From NCBI RefSeq assembly GCF_046483665.1, contig NZ_JAWOCR010000004.1, forward strand, positions 1 through 64,000: a stretch of 64,000 nt of DNA. The letters run 5' to 3'. Positions 11,301-18,020 of the stretch are shown piece by piece. This DNA comes from Thiohalophilus sp046483665. GTDB taxonomy: Bacteria; Pseudomonadota; Gammaproteobacteria; UBA6429; Thiohalophilaceae. A model generated the notes under the pieces. It searched no databases. It was not told where the DNA came from and worked only from the letters and a program-made list of their open reading frames with translations. Every line of letters starts with the position of its first letter. Within the stretch, counting starts at the first letter, position 1. Both the position numbers and the translations under genes were made by a program.

Positions 11301-11970
11301 TTTCCCTGTGCAGCCTTTGTGCCAGGAATGTTTCCTGGATGTCACGAAAGTGATATCCCTGATAGATAACCGGAACAGACCCGGCAAGAAGAATGACGGC
11401 CAGGACAACGTTGAACAATAGCGACCTGGCTTGAAACGGACTCATATACTGCCAGGATGGCGCGTCACGCCAGAATTTAAAGCCGATTAACAGCAAGCTG
11501 GCGACCAGGGCGTTAAAAAGTCCGTTGATCGGTTGCTTGAGCGCAATAAGAATAGAGGCATCCCAGGACATACCGATAAAGCCACGATAGAAAATCAATA
11601 CCAGCGGCGCGCCCAGGACCAGCCAGTAGAGCAAATCGCCCAGGACCAGGTTGCGTAATCCTCGCTGATATAACAGGGCCACGACCAGACCTTCGAGCGT
11701 GAATATCACCATCGCATAGGGATGATTCCAGAGTACCAGCGTATATAGCCCGCCAATGAATGCCACTACAGTTGCCGGCAATGTGCCCAGCAAGGATACC
11801 GCCAGTATGACTGCAACCGATCCAAAGATAAAATCCACGCCATAGAATAAAGGCATATGGATCATGTTACCCAGTAGCGCCAGGCTAGCCAGGATTACGG
11901 TGGCAACCAGTTTGTTGCGCAGGCCGGCAATAACTATTGCCGGGCTGTCGGCAGCGGAGGACGGACTCAT
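8314..11970 (-). CDS. Membrane hybrid histidine kinase with three PAS and two C-terminal receivers
   Basis: 1218 residues from the ATG at 11970, which forms an ATGA overlap with the upstream stop; an in-frame start 18 bp earlier is less likely. About seven hydrophobic helices lie in residues 1-215. A periplasmic stretch (~220-340) and one more helix (~345-368) precede the cytoplasmic part. PAS domains sit near 370-490, 495-610 and 620-735; then HisKA (H752 in SHELRTP), HATPase with GTGLGLS, and two receivers (~985-1100, 1105-1218). The last receiver keeps its Asp but has KS in place of the usual KP. The first PAS resembles LOV domains but lacks the photo-active Cys. The kinase core is closely related to that of the upstream gene. 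Confidence 0.92.
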   Translation of the reverse strand: MSPSSAADSPAIVIAGLRNKLVATVILASLALLGNMIHMPLFYGVDFIFGSVAVILAVSLLGTLPATVVAFIGGLYTLVLWNHPYAMVIFTLEGLVVALLYQRGLRNLVLGDLLYWLVLGAPLVLIFYRGFIGMSWDASILIALKQPINGLFNALVASLLLIGFKFWRDAPSWQYMSPFQARSLLFNVVLAVILLAGSVPVIYQGYHFRDIQETFLAQRLHREMTGLSAVIERNTRANTEQWQDILEKAESGPNISMALLGADEVIASQGKVIEQQEAPGEMHRLDDGLIHWSPNGRMAAMQRWKAGRYRVEAEIDKGAVDALVVEYPAAHLVAKVEKEIATLFVFLTILVGFGILVSRLLSNWLSRPLTRLSGVASETTNGVIITDTSGRVEWINEGFTRISGYTLADMLGQKPGDLLQGPKTDPATVKKIAGELQRLRGFDVDIVNYTKQGKSYWVHIHSNPLYDEKGELQGFIAIETDITTAKQAAMELQQFKSTLDQTLDCVFIFKADDLNFTYVNEGALRQVGYSQDEILRMHSYDIKPEINELQFRELIAPLLSGEQASLTFETVHQHKQGQRIPVEIFMQYVAPENETARFVAIVRDITERRRIQAELRGQAERTTAIFENIMDGMITINEYGAIESFNPAAEAIFGYTLDEVVGQNVNMLMPNPYHDAHDGYLQNYRKTRQARIIGIGREVEGRRKDGSLFPMDLAVSQLSYQGHPMYVGIVRDITERKRLERMKNEFISTVSHELRTPLTSIRGALNLVLGKSADLLEGKPKRMLEMAERNSERLTLLINDILDLEKIESGRMEFNFRLIDLVQLARRAIEDNEGYAREHAVSLSLATPLSDARVQGDEHRLLQVFANLISNAVKYSPTGAPVKITVEVQANDYRVAVTDEGQGVPDEFRARIFQRFAQADSSDTREKGGTGLGLSISQAIIERHGGLIAYTSEANKGTQFYFDLPMAAAPHTLPAEVPTATHALICEDNPDVAEILREMLRGEDVSCDIAGTIAQARSLLASHRYRLMLLDLTLPDGDGMAFLEELRTDPATEQLPVLVVSGRADDGEKSFSGDVATIVDWIQKPVDPTRLKRAIHKMLNQKARPHILHVEDDRDIIALVQQLTEEIADYSYATSIQEARQRLVERDYDLVILDLGLGDGSGVELLDQIKRCCPVLIFSASMPSSELSQRVNTALTKSLVSNDILLSTIQTHLKRHNP

Positions 11971-14900
11971 AACTCCGTCACCTTGCATACAGGCAACTCA
12001 AAAAAGAAAACACTTCCGTTATCCTTGATCGACTCGAAACCTATCTTCCCTTCCATGTGTTCTATCAGTTCCTTGCTGATGGCCAGCCCCAGACCACTGC
12101 CTCCCTTCTGGCGCGTATCGGACGCATCGGCCTGCATAAATTTCTGGAATACTTTTTCCTGAAATTCTTCGGACATGCCGCTACCCTGATCGCGCACTTC
12201 AACACGCACTTTACTGTCAGTTACCCGGGATGAAACTTCAACAGTACCACCAGCCGGAGAGAACTTTGCCGCATTGGAGAGCAGGTTAGCCAGCACCTGT
12301 AAAAGACGCTGCGAATCTGCCATGACATTTATATCGGTCGAATACCTGCGGGTAAAGGTAACTCCATACTTGTCCGCGTAGGCCTGGTTGTCGGCAAGCG
12401 CCTGTTCGATGATCTCCCGGATTGAACAAGCCTGCAGATCAAAATGCATTTTGCCCGCGATCAATTTGTCCATATCAAGCAAATCATTAATAATATGACT
12501 TAGTCGCTCACTGTTACGCTCGGCTATTTCAAGCATCCGTCGGGGTTTTGGCTCCAGGGTATCCGCTGACTTTCCCCGGATCAGATTCAGTGCGCCGCGT
12601 ATCGAGGTTAACGGAGTACGCAGTTCGTGACTGACTGTGGAGACAAACTCGTCCTTCATGCGCTCGATGCGCTTGCGCTCTGAAATATCCTCGACGATGG
12701 ACCAGATCAGTTTGCGTCCGCTGTTGTCATACACCACCATGCCATTGAGCAGCACCGGATAACGGTTGCCGTCCTTGCGGATGTATTCCTTCTCGTAGGG
12801 ACCATAGCGGCCGGTTTTCTTCATGCTTTCCAGTTGTTGCGCTTCCTGTGGCTCGTACTCCCGGGGAGTCAGGTCCCAGTAGCTCAGGGCAAGAAATTCC
12901 TCGCGACGATAACCGGTCGGCTCCAGCAGAGACTGATTGAGATCGACGAAAGCGCCGGTCTCGTAGTCGTTAAGGGCAATACCGAGGGGTGACAGCTCGA
13001 ACAGGCCGCGCAGGCGCGCTTCGCTGCCTTGCAGCGCAATCTCGGCCTGTTTCTGCTCGGTGATGTCGGCGTGCGTGCCGCTCATCAACAGGGGGGCACC
13101 TTCGGCGGTTCTGCTTACCAGTCGACCACGATCATGCACCCACACCCAGTGCCCCGCTTTGTGACGCATGCGGGCCATGCAATCATAGAACTCGATCTCG
13201 CCGGCGAAATGCTGCTCCAGTAATTCGCCGGATCGTTGCAGGTCTTCCGGATGAACGAGGTCCATCCAGGTCTGGATACTGATCGGCGCCAGTTCATCGA
13301 GACTGTAACCAACGATCTCGGCCCAGCGTTCGTTGAACAGCGTTTCCCCGCTCTGCACGTTCCATTCCCAGGTACCGATATTGGTGCCCTCGATAACCGA
13401 GGCCAGACGCCGTTCACTGGCACGTACCCGATCCGCGTCATCCCGTTCTTGTGTCACGTCGGACTCGATGGCCATGAATCCCTGCAGCTTACCGGTCTCG
13501 TCGTGTAACGGGCTGCACTGGATACGGACCCAGTAAGGTCTGCCATTTTGGGTGTAATTAACCAGGTCCGCCGCGAAACCTTCGCCGCGGCTCAGTGCCG
13601 AGCGTATCTGCGCCACCGTGGCCGGGTCGGTATCCGGTCCTTGTAAAAGCTCGCCGGGTTTGCGCCCCTGTATTTCATCTGCGGTATAACCTGTGATACG
13701 GGTAAAGCCTTCGTTGACCCACTCAATCCGGCCCTCTATATCCGTGATGATTACGCCATTGGTCGTCTGGCTGGCCACGCGTGACAAACGCATTAATTCC
13801 AGCTGATCTTTCTGGTGCCGCTGCTGCAATTGTGCCGCCACAATCAGTTGACCAATGGTGACCCGCAGCGGCGAGAGAAAATCAATCAACCCGGTGTCGT
13901 AGCCCGCGGGGCGATTGGCGATACCCAGCATGGCGACCAGCTCGTCGCTGTGATAGATAGGAATACCGAGAAAGGCGTTCAGAGGCGGGTGGCCCTCGGG
14001 CAGACCGGCGCGGCGCGGATCCTGGCAGGGATCATTGGCGATCACCGGCTCGCCACTGATCAGTGCCGCGCCAAACAGGCTTTTGAGATTATAGAATTCC
14101 ATGCCCTGTGGGGCGTTGGTCGCGTAGAAGTCGCGAGTCTCGTCGTTCCAGGCGATATTGGTGATAGCATAGGTCTTGAGGTAGGGTGTCCCCTCGCTCG
14201 TGTGCAGCACCTCGCCGATAAACCCGTATTCACTGTCGGTCAGGCTGAGAATGTCTGACAGCAATCCATCAAAAGCCTCGCGGCGATCGGTTTTTTCGAT
14301 AAATTGGGCCTGGGCCGCGGCAATAATCCTGCTCAGTTGCTGTTGAGATTTCAGGTTCTGATCCAGTTGCCAGCGTTGCAGTGTGGAGGAAACCCACTGC
14401 CCCAGTAGTTCAACAAACTCGATTTCAGCCTGATCGAAATACCGGGCGGCATGCTCGTCCGGGGAAGAGAAATTCAGGGTTCCATAGCGCTCGCCTTGCA
14501 CCACAATGGAAACACCCACGTAACTCTCCAGTCCGAAAGACTGGTAACAGGGATGCCCTGAATATTGACTTTGCGCCATATGCGCAATGGATAATACCGT
14601 GTCATGTTCCAGGGCCAGGCTACAGTAGGTCTCACCCAGCGGAAAGTGCTGATGGTCATGCAAGGTATCCGGCGGCGATACCTGGAGCTGGACACAGTAA
14701 TCCTCGTCCTCAATCCGGCTAATGATGCCAAATGGCATCCCCAGGTATTCGCAGCCCAGCGCCAATGCCTGTCGCAGAGCGCTTTCAGGGTCGATGTCCG
14801 ACTGTGAAGTAATCTGCGTCAGGGTGCCGAGCGCATCTGCCCGACGTTGTTGATGCTGCGTTTCGATCTCGCTTTGTACCGCATCGGCAAGATCGCGTAA

Positions 14901-15338
14901 CCGGGTTAGTTCCCGTTCATTGAGTTGTCGTGGCGTCTCATCAATCAGACACAATGTGCCGATGCGATAACCCGCTGCCGTAGCGAGTGGGGCCCCGGCG
15001 TAAAACCGGATATGGGGCGGACCGGTAACCAGGGGGTTATCGGCGAAACGCGGATCGGTGGCCGCGTCGGTCACCTGGAAAATCTCCGTATTCAAAATCG
15101 CGTGACCGCAAAAAGAAATATCCCGACCGGTTTCACAGGCCTCCAGTCCCTGGCGGGACTTGAACCACTGGCGCTCGGCATCCACCAGTGACACAAGGAC
15201 GATACTGACGTCAAACAGCTCTTTTGCCAGCCGGGTCAGCCGATCGAAGCGTTCATCATCGGGAGTATCCAGAATCCGGCATTCCAGCAAAGACTGCAGA
15301 CGGGCGGACTCGTTCTCGGGTATTGCAGGTGGCTGCAT
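11967..15338 (-). CDS. Soluble GAF/PAS sensor histidine kinase without receiver
   Basis: 1123 residues, no membrane helices. N-terminal GAF domain (~20-165) of the type with ISFCGHAIL, a second GAF (~180-340), a third (~350-505), then three PAS domains (~515-640, 645-765, 770-890), HisKA with SHELRTP (H904) and HATPase with GSGLGLA at the C terminus. There is no receiver, so phosphate must go to another protein. The HD-GYP response regulator immediately upstream (10 bp gap) is the natural partner, recalling RpfC/RpfG-type pairs, although RpfC itself is a hybrid kinase. GAF domains may bind small molecules or tetrapyrroles; no ligand can be named. Confidence 0.93.
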   Translation of the reverse strand: MQPPAIPENESARLQSLLECRILDTPDDERFDRLTRLAKELFDVSIVLVSLVDAERQWFKSRQGLEACETGRDISFCGHAILNTEIFQVTDAATDPRFADNPLVTGPPHIRFYAGAPLATAAGYRIGTLCLIDETPRQLNERELTRLRDLADAVQSEIETQHQQRRADALGTLTQITSQSDIDPESALRQALALGCEYLGMPFGIISRIEDEDYCVQLQVSPPDTLHDHQHFPLGETYCSLALEHDTVLSIAHMAQSQYSGHPCYQSFGLESYVGVSIVVQGERYGTLNFSSPDEHAARYFDQAEIEFVELLGQWVSSTLQRWQLDQNLKSQQQLSRIIAAAQAQFIEKTDRREAFDGLLSDILSLTDSEYGFIGEVLHTSEGTPYLKTYAITNIAWNDETRDFYATNAPQGMEFYNLKSLFGAALISGEPVIANDPCQDPRRAGLPEGHPPLNAFLGIPIYHSDELVAMLGIANRPAGYDTGLIDFLSPLRVTIGQLIVAAQLQQRHQKDQLELMRLSRVASQTTNGVIITDIEGRIEWVNEGFTRITGYTADEIQGRKPGELLQGPDTDPATVAQIRSALSRGEGFAADLVNYTQNGRPYWVRIQCSPLHDETGKLQGFMAIESDVTQERDDADRVRASERRLASVIEGTNIGTWEWNVQSGETLFNERWAEIVGYSLDELAPISIQTWMDLVHPEDLQRSGELLEQHFAGEIEFYDCMARMRHKAGHWVWVHDRGRLVSRTAEGAPLLMSGTHADITEQKQAEIALQGSEARLRGLFELSPLGIALNDYETGAFVDLNQSLLEPTGYRREEFLALSYWDLTPREYEPQEAQQLESMKKTGRYGPYEKEYIRKDGNRYPVLLNGMVVYDNSGRKLIWSIVEDISERKRIERMKDEFVSTVSHELRTPLTSIRGALNLIRGKSADTLEPKPRRMLEIAERNSERLSHIINDLLDMDKLIAGKMHFDLQACSIREIIEQALADNQAYADKYGVTFTRRYSTDINVMADSQRLLQVLANLLSNAAKFSPAGGTVEVSSRVTDSKVRVEVRDQGSGMSEEFQEKVFQKFMQADASDTRQKGGSGLGLAISKELIEHMEGKIGFESIKDNGSVFFFELPVCKVTEL

Positions 15339-15348
15339 GATTTAACTT

Positions 15349-16392
15349 TTAATCCGAATAACGGGCACGAATCTCCAGAATAGCGGGCAGCTGTTCCAGG
15401 AATACATCAACAAGCTGTGGATCGAAATGTTTGCCGCGATTTTCCTTGATCAGACTGACGGCATCCTCGACGCTCCAGGCTTTTTTATACGGGCGCTCTG
15501 ATGTCAGCGCATCGAACACATCCGCCAGGGCGGCAATGCGCCCGGCCTGGGGAATATCCTCTCCGGCCAGACCATTGGGGTAACCGCTGCCATCCCATTT
15601 TTCGTGATGTGACAGGGCTATCTCCCGTGCCATGCGCAGTAAATCGGAATCATCCCCATCCAGCAATTTTGCCCCGATTGCGGCATGCGTCTTCATAGTC
15701 TCCCATTCTTCCGGATCCAGCTTGCCGGGCTTGAGAAGAATCCCGTCAGGTATCCCGATTTTGCCTATATCGTGCATCGGACTGGCATTGAGTATCAGGT
15801 CGCACTGCTCTTCACTCCAGCCAACGGCTTTTGCCAGCAGCAAACATGAATGACTCATGCGTAAAATATGATTACCGGTCTCCTCATCCCGGTATTCGGC
15901 TGCCTTGCCAAGTCGTTGCACTACCTGCAATCGGGTTTCATGCAACTGCCGGGTTCGGGCCTCTACCATCTCTTCCAGTACGGACTTTTGATCGTGAACC
16001 ATTTTATGCGCCTGCTGGGCATCCAGCAGGTTACGTACCCGCATCAGTAATTCGTTGCGATCGAAAGGCTTGGTGATGAAATCACGCGCACCCAGTGCCA
16101 GGGCTTTTAAAAGATGCTCCTTGCTATGTTGTGCGGTCAAAACGACGACAGGCGGCATCAGGGGATCCTGCAAGCCATTGAGCTGTTCCATGACCTGGTA
16201 GCCGTCCAGGTGCGGCATGTTGATGTCCAGCAGGATAAGATCGGGCCTTTGCGCCTGACAGGAATCGACAACCTCACGCGGATCGCTGATTTGAGTCAGC
16301 TTTGTATACCCCTGGCTTCGCAACATTTTCTCTATCAGCAAGAGATTTGCGGGCTCATCATCAACTATAAATATATTTTCTTCGTCTCTCAT
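15349..16392 (-). CDS. Response regulator with HD-GYP phosphodiesterase domain (RpfG-like)
   Basis: 347 residues. Receiver at 5-120 with DDE pocket, phospho-acceptor D56 and K108; a helical linker (~120-155); then an HD-GYP domain (~155-345) with the catalytic HD at 207-208 and the HHE...GSGYP signature at 252-262. HD-GYP enzymes break cyclic di-GMP down to pGpG or GMP, so this gene opposes the diguanylate cyclase three genes downstream. It is the first gene of the signalling run and is preceded by ~780 bp without a protein gene, where the operon promoter should lie. All key residues are present, so an active enzyme is expected. Confidence 0.95.
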   Translation of the reverse strand: MRDEENIFIVDDEPANLLLIEKMLRSQGYTKLTQISDPREVVDSCQAQRPDLILLDINMPHLDGYQVMEQLNGLQDPLMPPVVVLTAQHSKEHLLKALALGARDFITKPFDRNELLMRVRNLLDAQQAHKMVHDQKSVLEEMVEARTRQLHETRLQVVQRLGKAAEYRDEETGNHILRMSHSCLLLAKAVGWSEEQCDLILNASPMHDIGKIGIPDGILLKPGKLDPEEWETMKTHAAIGAKLLDGDDSDLLRMAREIALSHHEKWDGSGYPNGLAGEDIPQAGRIAALADVFDALTSERPYKKAWSVEDAVSLIKENRGKHFDPQLVDVFLEQLPAILEIRARYSD

Positions 16393-16889
16393 AATTCAGT
16401 TTCAATAAATGTCTTGTGATTTAACTGTTCAGTACAGCCCTGCCTGATCAGCGGTTTTGTTGATTATCGACAATAAAGTCGGGCTCACAATAATCAGTCG
16501 AAATTTACCCTCGATCTATTCCTTTATTCGCTCGCAAGTTTTCTAAAGATTAATGAGTTCTTTCATCCCTGCGGCATCACTTCTGTGTCTGACATTGAAA
16601 TAGCCTGGCCATTATCCGTATCAGGTTCTATCAAGCAGGGATGACTTTAACAGGTCGTATTTTTCAGTCGTTTTTGACAATCACCCGCTGGCGGGCAAGA
16701 TGGTACTTCTCCTGTCTGGCAACTTTCCTCATACAGGGGGCTACCCTTCTATAAGCACATATTTAGTGTGCGTTTTGTGTCAAAAATAACTTCATTATAT
16801 TTCGGTTATAGAGTCGCGAACTTTAATTATGGGTTCAGTTCTCAGGCCTGTGTAAAATACAGGTTGGGATGGACAGGACGACTCTTTTA

Positions 16890-16926
16890 TTGATCATCTA
16901 TTGATCATCATTGGGATTGATGATCA
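16890..16926. repeat. TGATCATC repeat and perfect inverted repeat
   Basis: TGATCATCA (16902-16910) and TGATGATCA (16918-16926) form a 9 bp perfect inverted repeat around a 7 bp centre. A further copy, TTGATCATCTA, lies at 16890-16900. It could be an operator-like site or a hairpin; there is no T tract, so it is not a standard terminator. It lies ~500 bp upstream of the signalling operon. Confidence 0.6.
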
Positions 16927-16958
16927 CCGGACTGTATAAGAATTAACCGAAGACAATT

Positions 16959-17050
16959 GGCGATCAGCGTGACGGTTTCCGCCGCCAGCTATCCCTGTTT
17001 AGAAACCCGGCAACCGTCACACGCAGGCCCGGGGATCTGGCGATCAGCGT
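16959..17050. repeat. 80-bp-spaced direct repeat enclosing a long hairpin
   Basis: GGCGATCAGCGT occurs at 16959-16970 and again at 17039-17050. Between them GCGTGACGGTT (16967-16977) can pair with AACCGTCACACGC (17012-17024) with a two-base bulge. The element sits just downstream (minus strand) of tRNA-Cys. It could be a remnant of a tRNA-linked insertion or an RNA structure. Confidence 0.5.
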
Positions 17051-17168
17051 CTTGTCGGGGTCCCACTCCACACGATTTGTATTAATAGATTGTGACAATG
17101 ACGGGGCCAAAACGTTGGGAACGATTATTTTGTCAGAGATGGCGTTGGGACGGGATAGAAAAAGAAAA

Positions 17169-17242
17169 TGGAGGCTGGGCCCGGAGTCGAACCGAGGTAC
17201 ACGGATTTGCAATCCGCTGCATAGCCACTCTGCCACCCAGCC
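17169..17242 (-). tRNA. tRNA-Cys (GCA)
   Basis: 74 nt including an encoded CCA (17169-17171 on the complement). The acceptor stem GGCTGGG/CCCAGCC pairs perfectly, U73 is the Cys discriminator, the anticodon is GCA in a TTGCAAA loop, and the T loop is GGTTCGACTCC. It follows tRNA-Gly on the same strand, as in the E. coli glyW-cysT locus, but a hairpin terminator separates the two here. Confidence 0.96.
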
Positions 17243-17280
17243 GTATTCGCTATTTTACCGGACCTGGTCCGGGTTTACAC

Positions 17281-17309
17281 AAAAAAACCTCGGGAGGGGC
17301 CGAGGTTTT
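17281..17309 (-). terminator. Rho-independent terminator after tRNA-Gly
   Basis: Read on the minus strand, AAACCTCGG pairs with CCGAGGTTT around a short loop, followed by a run of T. It lies 10 bp past the 3' end of tRNA-Gly and before tRNA-Cys, so tRNA-Cys may need its own promoter or rely on read-through. Confidence 0.8.
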
Positions 17310-17318
17310 CAGGGAATC

Positions 17319-17394
<76 letters not shown>

Positions 17395-17453
17395 TTGAGA
17401 GAGGCGTATTTTAGCGATACGACGCGATCTGTCAAGGTTTCGTGTCACTCCGG

Positions 17454-18017
17454 TTACGTCTCCCGGGTCAGACTCGGCCAGGCGGCGCGCAGGTAGAGGA
17501 ACATGGACCAGAGGGTCAGGCCGGCCGAGGTATAGAGCAGCAGGTAACCGATCAGCATGGTGGGAAAACGACCTATTGGCTCCTCGAAGAGCAAAAAGAC
17601 GATGGCCAGCATCTGGGCTGCGGTCTTGAACTTGCCGATGATGGAAACGGCTACTTTGGTCTGCTCGCCCACGTTGGCCATCCATTCACGCAGGGCCGAG
17701 ATGGTGATTTCACGGCCAATGATCACGGCGGCCGGGATCGCCAGCAGGAACCCCGGATGCTTGCTGACCAGCAGGATCAGCGCCACGCCGACCAGCAGCT
17801 TGTCCGCGACCGGATCGAGAAAGGCGCCAAAATCCGACTCCTGTTCCCATTTGCGGGCCAGGTAACCGTCGAACCAGTCCGTGATGGCCGCCAGGATGTA
17901 TATCGCGGTAAGTAAATAATGGTTGATCCCGAATAACGGCAGATAGAACACCACGATGAAAAACGGAATAATCCCGATGCGGAGGAAGGTCAGTTTGGTC
18001 GGCAGGTTCATTGCCAT
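17454..18017 (-). CDS. pgsA: CDP-diacylglycerol-glycerol-3-phosphate 3-phosphatidyltransferase
   Basis: 187 residues, the usual length. This inner-membrane enzyme makes phosphatidylglycerol phosphate from CDP-diacylglycerol and glycerol-3-phosphate. The CDP-alcohol phosphotransferase signature DG-x2-AR-x8-G-x3-D-x3-D is complete at about residues 50-72, and about five hydrophobic helices are visible. The N terminus NLPTKLTFLRI matches E. coli PgsA; translation may start at 18017 or at the ATG at 18011. It lies 3 bp after uvrC, as in E. coli, and is followed by tRNA-Gly. Confidence 0.96.
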   Translation of the reverse strand: MAMNLPTKLTFLRIGIIPFFIVVFYLPLFGINHYLLTAIYILAAITDWFDGYLARKWEQESDFGAFLDPVADKLLVGVALILLVSKHPGFLLAIPAAVIIGREITISALREWMANVGEQTKVAVSIIGKFKTAAQMLAIVFLLFEEPIGRFPTMLIGYLLLYTSAGLTLWSMFLYLRAAWPSLTRET

Positions 18018-18020
18018 GGT

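Larger units (their letters stand above)
16393..17168. other. Long intergenic region between signalling operon and tRNA-Cys
   Basis: No convincing coding frame is found on either strand. The left part is AT-rich and should hold the promoter of the HD-GYP/kinase operon, though I cannot pick out convincing -35/-10 boxes. The right part holds a palindrome cluster and a pair of direct repeats, listed separately. There is no tRNA-Leu here, unlike the E. coli glyW-cysT-leuZ locus. Confidence 0.6.

Noticed and set aside
10500..13780. Blue-light LOV photoreceptor
   Set aside because: The cysteine needed for the flavin adduct is absent in both PAS domains, so a classic LOV call is not justified.
16960..17168. 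Third tRNA (tRNA-Leu) after tRNA-Cys
   Set aside because: No acceptor, anticodon or T-loop pattern for tRNA-Leu could be found; the hairpin there does not fold as a tRNA.
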